Assembly (NCBI RefSeq): GCF_003014655.1 | Contig: NZ_PYAT01000002.1 | Coordinates: 339,496-403,495 of the forward strand | From: Planomicrobium soli | GTDB taxonomy: Bacteria; Bacillota; Bacilli; Bacillales_A; Planococcaceae | Reading direction: 5' to 3' | Length of the DNA: 64,000 bases | In this document: positions 58,618 through 64,000 of the stretch, one piece after another | How the letters are laid out: the number at the start of each line of letters is the position of its first letter | How positions within the stretch are numbered: the first letter of the stretch is position 1 | The notes under the pieces: model-generated | What the model was told of the DNA's origin: nothing | The model's database searches: none | What the model saw: the letters and a program-made list of their open reading frames with translations, nothing else | Made by a program: the position numbers and the translations under genes

Positions 58618-60558
58618 ATGATCGTTTTACAAGTAAATCAAGTTCATAAATCATTCGGGGCGGATGAAATTCTCTCCGGCGTAAAATTGGAAGTCCAACA
58701 CCGCGACCGCGTGGCATTAGTAGGCCGCAACGGCGCAGGCAAATCAACCCTGCTGAAAATCATATCCGGGGAATTGTCTTATGACAGCGGTGATATCATC
58801 ATGCCAAAAGACTTGACCGTCGGTTATTTGGAACAACAATCCACATTCGAATCGACTGCCACCATATGGGACGAGATGATGTCAATTTTCGCTCATTTCC
58901 GTGAACAGGAAAACAAGCTGCGTGAACTGGAACGCCAAATGGCTGATCCACTTGTCTATAATGACGCTATCCAATACGAAAAAGTTCTGAAAGAATACGA
59001 TCTTCTGCAAATCCATTTTAAAGATGCTGGCGGCTATCAGTTTGAAGCGGATACGCGCGCTATTCTGCACGGCATGAAGTTTTATCCGGACGACTATGAT
59101 AAACCTATTGTCTCTTTATCAGGGGGACAGAAAACGCGTCTTCTCCTCGCAAAACTGTTGCTCAGCAAACCCCAGCTGCTTATTCTTGATGAGCCAACCA
59201 ACCATTTGGACATTGAAACGCTGAGCTGGCTCGAGAATTACTTGAAGAACTATCCCGGCGCCATCTTGATTGTTTCGCATGACCGCTATTTCCTGGACCA
59301 AGTGGTAACCATCGTTTACGAAGTATCGCGCCATCGCGTCAAAAAATATACCGGCAACTACAGCCGTTATTTGGATGAAAAAGCGAAACAATACGAATTG
59401 GACATGAAACAGTTCGAGCGCCAGCAAAGCGAAAAAGCGAAACTTGAGGATTACGTTCAGCGCAACCTGGTTAGGGCCTCTACTACAAAAATGGCGCAAA
59501 GCCGCAGAAAAATTTTGGAGAAGACCGAGTGGATGGGAGCTCCGGACGGCGATGAGAAATCTGCCCGGTTCGGCTTCACTATTGAGAAGCAAAGCGGCAA
59601 CGACGTCCTGAGCGTCAACTCGCTTGCTATCGGCTATGGCGAACAGCCAGTATCCCGCAACGTTTCCTTTAAATTATACCGCCAAGAAAGTTTGGCGCTT
59701 GTTGGCCCGAACGGCGTCGGAAAATCGACACTGCTAAAGACTCTTATCAAAGAACTAAACCCTCTGGCAGGCGACATTCATTACGGCACGGGCATTCAAT
59801 TCGGTTATTATGACCAGGAGCAAGCCAACTTGAAAGGCAACAAACTCGTGCTCAACGAACTATGGGACGATTATCCGCATATCAATGAAAAGGATATCCG
59901 CGGCGTCTTAGGGCGCTTCTTGTTCTCAGGCGATGACGTGCTCAAGCCCTTATCCTCCCTTTCAGGCGGTGAAAAAGCCCGGGTGGCCCTCGCCAAACTA
60001 ATGATGCAAAAAGCTAATGTCCTGCTTTTGGATGAGCCAACCAACCACTTGGATCTGGACAGCAAAGAAGTGCTCGAAAATGCGCTTTTGGATTATCCAG
60101 GGACTATTCTATTTGTTTCTCACGATCGTTATTTTATGAATCGCATCGCGACAAAAGTGGTTGAACTGACACAAGAGGGCACGACCGATTATTTGGGCGA
60201 CTATGATTACTACGTGGAAAAGAAACTCGAACTCGAAGAACTAAAAGCCCTTGAATCGGGTCCGGTCTCACAAGTTGCTAAAACCTCTGGCTCTGCCTCT
60301 ACTTCCCAAATTGACAAAGAAGCCAAAAAGCTTGAACGCCAGCTGGTGCGGCAATTGGAAGAAGCCGAACAAACAATGGAAAAGCTTGATGCACAAATTA
60401 CAGAAATTGAAAATTTGTTGTGCCAGCCGGAAATTTTTCAAGACCATGAGCAAGTGCTGCCACTGCAAAACCAGCTCGAACAGTTGAAGGCAGCACATGA
60501 AGAGAAAATGGATGCATGGCTCGAATTGCAAGAGAAAATTGAAGAAGTTCAAAATTAA
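58618..60558 (+). CDS. ABC-F family ATPase (YdiF-like)
   Basis: A 646-residue soluble protein with two ABC domains and no membrane part: Walker A GRNGAGKST and GPNGVGKST, signatures LSGGQKTRLLLAK and LSGGEKARVALAK, and Walker B LLILDEPTNHLD and VLLLDEPTNHLD. The interdomain linker (about 240-320) and the C-terminal coiled coil (about 550-646, rich in Glu/Gln/Leu) are typical. ABC-F proteins act on ribosomes, relieving stalling; this one matches YdiF by synteny. The start is ATG 58618 after GAGGTGACC. Confidence 0.92.
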   Translation: MIVLQVNQVHKSFGADEILSGVKLEVQHRDRVALVGRNGAGKSTLLKIISGELSYDSGDIIMPKDLTVGYLEQQSTFESTATIWDEMMSIFAHFREQENKLRELERQMADPLVYNDAIQYEKVLKEYDLLQIHFKDAGGYQFEADTRAILHGMKFYPDDYDKPIVSLSGGQKTRLLLAKLLLSKPQLLILDEPTNHLDIETLSWLENYLKNYPGAILIVSHDRYFLDQVVTIVYEVSRHRVKKYTGNYSRYLDEKAKQYELDMKQFERQQSEKAKLEDYVQRNLVRASTTKMAQSRRKILEKTEWMGAPDGDEKSARFGFTIEKQSGNDVLSVNSLAIGYGEQPVSRNVSFKLYRQESLALVGPNGVGKSTLLKTLIKELNPLAGDIHYGTGIQFGYYDQEQANLKGNKLVLNELWDDYPHINEKDIRGVLGRFLFSGDDVLKPLSSLSGGEKARVALAKLMMQKANVLLLDEPTNHLDLDSKEVLENALLDYPGTILFVSHDRYFMNRIATKVVELTQEGTTDYLGDYDYYVEKKLELEELKALESGPVSQVAKTSGSASTSQIDKEAKKLERQLVRQLEEAEQTMEKLDAQITEIENLLCQPEIFQDHEQVLPLQNQLEQLKAAHEEKMDAWLELQEKIEEVQN

Positions 60559-60588
60559 TCGCATACTTCAGTATGCGATTTTTCTTTC
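60557..60588 (+). terminator. terminator after the ABC-F gene
   Basis: AATCGCATAC / GTATGCGATT stem with TTTTCTTT tail. Confidence 0.85.
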
Positions 60589-60636
60589 CTATATGTAGGT
60601 CAATACCTTTTTGTAAAATAATTATCCTCCACAACT

Positions 60637-60805
60637 TTATCCACATTGTGTTTATTAATAGGACGCCTATCAACATAGTTTTACACATTATCCACAGGTA
60701 ATTTAAATGTTATGCACAAAGTTTTCCCATAACCAGCACACAATATATAGGATAACCCTCTTTTTCAACCTAGTTATTAACAAACTATTCACAAATTGTG
60801 CATAA
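60637..60805. promoter_or_regulatory. DnaA-box cluster between the ABC-F gene and tsaD
   Basis: Two perfect TTATCCACA boxes (60637-60645, 60688-60696) and two TTATGCACA boxes (60710-60718 direct; 60797-60805 inverted) lie within 170 bp. Near-matches are TTTTACACA (60679-60687) and CTATTCACA (60785-60793). No ORF is present. DnaA-bound clusters outside oriC are known in B. subtilis, and I recall one near gcp (tsaD), the same neighbour as here. Confidence 0.75.
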
Positions 60806-60869
60806 GTACAAATGTTCTCTATTGACATAAGAATCGATTTTTGCGTTCCAAAAAGAAGACATTATATAA

Positions 60870-60916
60870 AAAAAAGAAGCTTGAGGACCGGCTTTTGCAG
60901 GTTCCTCGAGCTTCTA
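60870..60916 (-). terminator. terminator after tsaD
   Basis: AGAAGCTCGAGGAAC / GGTCCTCAAGCTTCT arms followed by TTTTTTT on the minus strand. Confidence 0.8.
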
Positions 60917-60921
60917 ATCAA

Positions 60922-61944
60922 TTATTTAGTCCAAGAGCTTAGCTCCATTCCCGGACGTCCATTCATCTTCATTGTTCCGCGAATGCCTTTTTCAAACATA
61001 ACTGTTCCGGCTGCTGCAATCATGGCTGCATTGTCCGTACAAAGCGGGAGCGATGGGATAAAGAAAGGAATGCTTTTTTCTTTAAAGGCTGCCTCCAGCG
61101 AAGTTCGCAATCCTCTGTTCGCGGCAACTCCGCCAGCAGCAATCACTTGGCGCACGCTGTATTGTTCCGCTGCACGCAACGCTTTAGTCGTCACCACTTC
61201 TACCACACTGTTTTGGAAGCCTGCCGCAATATGTTCCGGCTTGATGTCTTCCCCACGTTGTTTAGCATTGTGCATGTAATTTAATACGGCAGATTTTAAG
61301 CCACTAAAACTGAAGTCGTATGACCCTTCCTCAAGCCATACCCGGGGAAACTGGATGGCATTGTCGCTCGCATGCGCTAAACGATCTATGTGAGGGCCAC
61401 CTGGGTAAGGCAAGTCTAACGTACGTGCCACTTTATCATAGGCTTCTCCAGCCGCATCATCGCGTGTTTCGCCGATCACTTCGAAATGGCCATGCTCTTT
61501 CATATAGATAAGTTCCGTATGGCCGCCGGAAATAACGAGAGCCAATAACGGAAACTCCATTTCCTGCTCCAGCCGATTTGCATAAATGTGGCCGGCAATG
61601 TGATGAACCCCGACAAGCGGCAGTTGATGCGCAAATGCAAATGCCTTTGCCGCATTTACCCCAACCAGTAAAGCACCAACAAGCCCTGGCCCTTCAGTAA
61701 CAGCCACGGCACTTAGTTCGTCCGGTGTCATCTGAGCTCTCGCCAGCGCTTCTTCAATGACTAGCGTAATCTGTTCAACATGATGCCGTGAAGCAATCTC
61801 CGGCACTACACCGCCAAAGCGCTTATGGCTTTCGATTTGGGATGCTACTACATTAGAAACAATCTCCGTACCATTTTTCACAATAGATGCCGCTGTTTCA
61901 TCGCAGCTGGTTTCAATTCCGAGTACATAAACATCTTTATTCAT
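60922..61944 (-). CDS. tsaD: tRNA threonylcarbamoyl transferase subunit TsaD
   Basis: Transfers the threonylcarbamoyl group to A37 of ANN-decoding tRNAs (t6A). The 340-residue ASKHA protein has [16 protein letters not shown], the metal His pair in [24 protein letters not shown] and [12 protein letters not shown]. Last gene of tsaE-tsaB-rimI-tsaD; its start overlaps rimI by 8 nt. Formerly gcp. Confidence 0.97.
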   Translation of the reverse strand: MNKDVYVLGIETSCDETAASIVKNGTEIVSNVVASQIESHKRFGGVVPEIASRHHVEQITLVIEEALARAQMTPDELSAVAVTEGPGLVGALLVGVNAAKAFAFAHQLPLVGVHHIAGHIYANRLEQEMEFPLLALVISGGHTELIYMKEHGHFEVIGETRDDAAGEAYDKVARTLDLPYPGGPHIDRLAHASDNAIQFPRVWLEEGSYDFSFSGLKSAVLNYMHNAKQRGEDIKPEHIAAGFQNSVVEVVTTKALRAAEQYSVRQVIAAGGVAANRGLRTSLEAAFKEKSIPFFIPSLPLCTDNAAMIAAAGTVMFEKGIRGTMKMNGRPGMELSSWTK

Positions 61945-62392
61945 TAAAGTTCACCCACATAACTAAAGCATCTTCATAATTGTCCGAGTAATAACGCTTA
62001 CGGATGCCTCCATTTTTAAATCCTAATTTACGGTATAGATTCTGAGCCACATGGTTGCTGACTCGAGCTTCTAATGTCATTAATATGGCGCCTTGTTCTT
62101 TAGCAATTTCCATTGCCGCTTTCATAAGGCGTTCTCCGAGCTTCTTGCCCCGTTCGTCTGGGCGAATGGCAATATTGGTCACATGGCATTCGTCCAAAAC
62201 AAGCCACAATCCGCAATAGCCGACAATGCCCTTATCTGTTTCAGCAATTACATAATAAGCGTGTTGATTTTCCACCATCTCGTAAAAAAATGCTTCTTTC
62301 GTCCACGGCAACGAAAATGACAAAGTTTCGATATCATACACTGCATCAATGTCTGCAATTGTCATTTTTCTGAATGTAACTTCTTCATTCAT
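61937..62392 (-). CDS. rimI: ribosomal-protein-alanine N-acetyltransferase RimI
   Basis: GNAT acetyltransferase of 151 residues that modifies the N-terminus of a ribosomal protein (S18 in E. coli). The acetyl-CoA loop is [15 protein letters not shown], with [17 protein letters not shown] near the C-terminus. It overlaps tsaB upstream and tsaD downstream by 8 nt each, so all are coupled. Confidence 0.92.
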   Translation of the reverse strand: MNEEVTFRKMTIADIDAVYDIETLSFSLPWTKEAFFYEMVENQHAYYVIAETDKGIVGYCGLWLVLDECHVTNIAIRPDERGKKLGERLMKAAMEIAKEQGAILMTLEARVSNHVAQNLYRKLGFKNGGIRKRYYSDNYEDALVMWVNFNE

Positions 62393-63083
62393 GTGATTGC
62401 CCTTCCTGCGCTTTTATATAGTTTGCTTCAGCTTCCGTGATCCGGCGATATTCCGGAATCGCCTGGTGCACATCAACCGGCTCGCTTTCTTTGGCAAGCA
62501 TAATCAGGTTAACTGCCCGTGGCAACCGATTTTGAGGCGCACTAAAAAATGCAGTGTCTCCCATTACATCATGAATCAGCTGTTCATGAATACTAACATC
62601 TATACCAGTAAATAGTACCGGTTTATTCTGCGCTTTTAATTGTTCCAGAAATTCTTTCAAGTCGCTATGTTGATCGGGAATAATGGGTGCCAAGCTAGCG
62701 CCATCATACGCTCCTACAAATGCAGTGCCGCGACGAGCATCCATAATTGGACAGATGAGACCGTTAAATCCTTGTCCATTGGCAGCCAACACTTTCAAGC
62801 TAGAGACCATATATAAAGGTATTTTAAGTGACCAAGCCAAAGTCTTGGCAATCGTCATACCAATACGGACACCTGTATAAGACCCGGGTCCTTCTGCTAC
62901 TGCAATATGAGTCAAATCCGCTGGAGCTATTTTTGCTTTTGCCATCATTTCCTCAACCGCTGGCATAGCTGTTAACGAATGGTTTATTTTTAAGTTTGTT
63001 GTTTCTTCTATTAATACGATCTCATCCTTAACCAGTGCAACGGCAAGCGGTGAATTGGATGTATCGATTCCAAGATAAATCAT
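62385..63083 (-). CDS. tsaB: t6A biosynthesis protein TsaB
   Basis: Inactive TsaD-like partner needed for t6A complex assembly. From ATG 63083 (MIYLGIDTSNSPLAVALV) it has 232 residues; the frame to 63221 lies in tsaE and is not used. AEGPGSYTGVRIGMTIAKTLA is the family signature. The start overlaps the tsaE stop (ATGA). Confidence 0.95.
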   Translation of the reverse strand: MIYLGIDTSNSPLAVALVKDEIVLIEETTNLKINHSLTAMPAVEEMMAKAKIAPADLTHIAVAEGPGSYTGVRIGMTIAKTLAWSLKIPLYMVSSLKVLAANGQGFNGLICPIMDARRGTAFVGAYDGASLAPIIPDQHSDLKEFLEQLKAQNKPVLFTGIDVSIHEQLIHDVMGDTAFFSAPQNRLPRAVNLIMLAKESEPVDVHQAIPEYRRITEAEANYIKAQEGQSHE

Positions 63084-63532
63084 AGTTTGAGCTCCTTGCA
63101 AACAGTTTCGTAACGCTGGCCAATTGGATACAGTACAATTACTCGCCCTGTTTCCGATTGTCGGGTGATGGTTATTTCCAACCGCTCGGCCGGCAAATAG
63201 TCTTGGATAAACTTTGCCCATTCAACTACAGAAACAGCATCGCTGGAAAACAGTTCATCAAAACCGATGTCTTCCTCACTGTCCTCTAATCGATAAACAT
63301 CAAAGTGATTCAAATCTAGGTTTCCTGAATATTGCTTTAAGATGGTGAATGTCGGGCTATTCACCATCCGTTTTATACCAAGCCCCTTGGCAAGTCCTTT
63401 TGTAAATGTAGTTTTCCCTGCCCCTAAATCACCTTCGAGCGTCAAGATGTCTTGCGGCTGAAGAAGGCTGGCAAGCTTTATAGCAAACTCTTCCGTTTCT
63501 TCAGGAGCATCAACGTATATCGTGTATGTCAT
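63080..63532 (-). CDS. tsaE: t6A biosynthesis ATPase TsaE
   Basis: P-loop ATPase of 150 residues: Walker A GDLGAGKTTFTKGLAKGLG, VNSPTFTILKQY and the HFDVYRLED motif. It works with TsaB and TsaD in each t6A cycle. First gene of the operon; just upstream on the same strand are the rRNA/tRNA operon and its terminator. Confidence 0.96.
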   Translation of the reverse strand: MTYTIYVDAPEETEEFAIKLASLLQPQDILTLEGDLGAGKTTFTKGLAKGLGIKRMVNSPTFTILKQYSGNLDLNHFDVYRLEDSEEDIGFDELFSSDAVSVVEWAKFIQDYLPAERLEITITRQSETGRVIVLYPIGQRYETVCKELKL

Positions 63533-63628
63533 AGTTTAAGTCACCTCTATTGAGTCTGTCATAAGTTTAGCGAAGTTAAGCAAGTAAATCAAAATATATT
63601 ATCTATAGGAGTTTCTAGACAAAAAAAA

Positions 63629-63655
63629 TAAACACAGCAGAATCGCTGTGTTTAC
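63629..63655 (-). terminator. terminator of the rRNA/tRNA operon
   Basis: TAAACACAGC / GCTGTGTTTA stem followed by a TTTTTTTT run on the minus strand, 14 nt after tRNA-Asp. Confidence 0.85.
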
Positions 63656-63668
63656 GGATGAAAAATAA

Positions 63669-63741
63669 CGGTCCCGACCGGGATCGAACCGGCGATCTCC
63701 TGCGTGACAGGCAGGCATGTTAACCGCTACACCACGGGACC
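63669..63741 (-). tRNA. tRNA-Asp (GTC)
   Basis: 73-nt cloverleaf: acceptor GGTCCCG/CGGGACC, anticodon arm CCTGC-CTGTCAC-GCAGG with anticodon GTC, T-arm GCCGG-TTCGATC-CCGGT, discriminator G. CCA is not encoded. It lies 15 nt downstream of 5S rRNA. Confidence 0.97.
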
Positions 63742-63756
63742 AAAAAAAAAAAACAG

Positions 63757-63871
<115 letters not shown>

Positions 63872-63933
63872 CTCTTTTTAGAGTGCTTGTTCACTCAAAA
63901 CTGGCTACACGACGGATGAAACGAAACAAAATT

Positions 63934-64000
63934 GGTTAAGTCCTCGATCGATTAGTATTCGTCAGCTGCACATGTCGCCACGCGTCCACCTCGAACCTAT
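63934..64000 (-). rRNA. rrl: 23S ribosomal RNA, 3' end (runs off the window)
   Basis: The last 67 nt of the gene on the minus strand, with the conserved CTGACGAATACTAATCGATC and GAGGACTTAACC terminal blocks. It is followed by about 62 nt of spacer to 5S. Confidence 0.93.

Noticed and set aside
60601..60869. oriC
   Set aside because: A DnaA-box cluster is present, but there is no dnaA or dnaN nearby; a DnaA-titration cluster fits better.
63084..63221. N-terminal extension of TsaB
   Set aside because: Lies entirely in tsaE; the family N-terminus and an ATGA junction fix the start at 63083.

Overview
The window looks like chromosomal DNA of a moderately low-GC Bacillota, most likely Bacillales and probably Planococcaceae (Planococcus or Sporosarcina-like). 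The reasons are Shine-Dalgarno-rich starts (several GTG/TTG), CcpA-type cre sites, a HrcA/CIRCE-controlled groESL, a NagR dre site, a B. subtilis-like frl operon, and gene order at the right end that parallels B. subtilis tsaE-tsaB-rimI-tsaD / ydiF / rex / CPBP protease / groESL. The assignment is from memory of families and synteny; no search was run.

Layout. 0-8 kb: a PRD/EIIB/EIIA PTS regulator with a truncated downstream gene, a stand-alone ptsH, and a GlcNAc operon nagE-nagA-nagB-nagR behind a dre operator. 8-18 kb: nagZ, rtcB with a 43-codon ORF in front, aldehyde dehydrogenase, SDR, MDR reductase, a small unknown, an LLM flavin oxidoreductase and an aldo/keto reductase. 18-29 kb: a xylose/xylooligosaccharide island (xylB, xylA, a DUF624 membrane protein, a three-gene ABC importer without ATPase, xylR, GH43 xynB). 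Three similar XylR-type operators lie in front of xylA, the importer and xynB. 29-31 kb: three poorly characterised genes. 31-38 kb: an frl (fructosamine) operon frlB-frlO-frlN-frlM-frlD-frlR plus a HAD phosphatase, with a consensus promoter and a 22-bp perfect palindrome in front. 38-40 kb: small membrane protein, YehS-like protein, esterase. 40-48 kb: two separately controlled beta-glucoside units. One is licT and a GH1 gene, each with a RAT/terminator leader and cre. The other is bglP-bglH, controlled by a 24-bp palindrome inside the promoter spacer and a divergent GntR regulator. 48-52 kb: a probable phosphate-starvation pair (a PAP2 phosphatase with autotransporter-like repeats and a four-repeat Pho box; secreted GlpQ). 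52-64 kb: dus, a YdjM-type membrane protein, groEL/groES, CPBP protease, rex, ABC-F protein, a DnaA-box cluster, the t6A genes tsaD-rimI-tsaB-tsaE, and a minus-strand rRNA operon end (23S-5S-tRNA-Asp).

How it works together: most of the window is catabolism of plant- or cell-wall-derived sugars (GlcNAc, xylosides, beta-glucosides, fructosamines). Both ABC importers lack an ATPase and must borrow a shared MsmX-type subunit encoded elsewhere.

The most unusual signal is a family of intergenic arrays in which CATGAAC-like cores recur at exactly 21-nt steps. Five arrays at four loci always have the same orientation relative to the minus-strand gene they follow. They can be read either as heptad-repeat coding sequence or as DNA sites two helical turns apart. 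Other points of interest are large palindromic dispersed repeats (one splits groES from groEL) and a long hairpin in the xynB leader.
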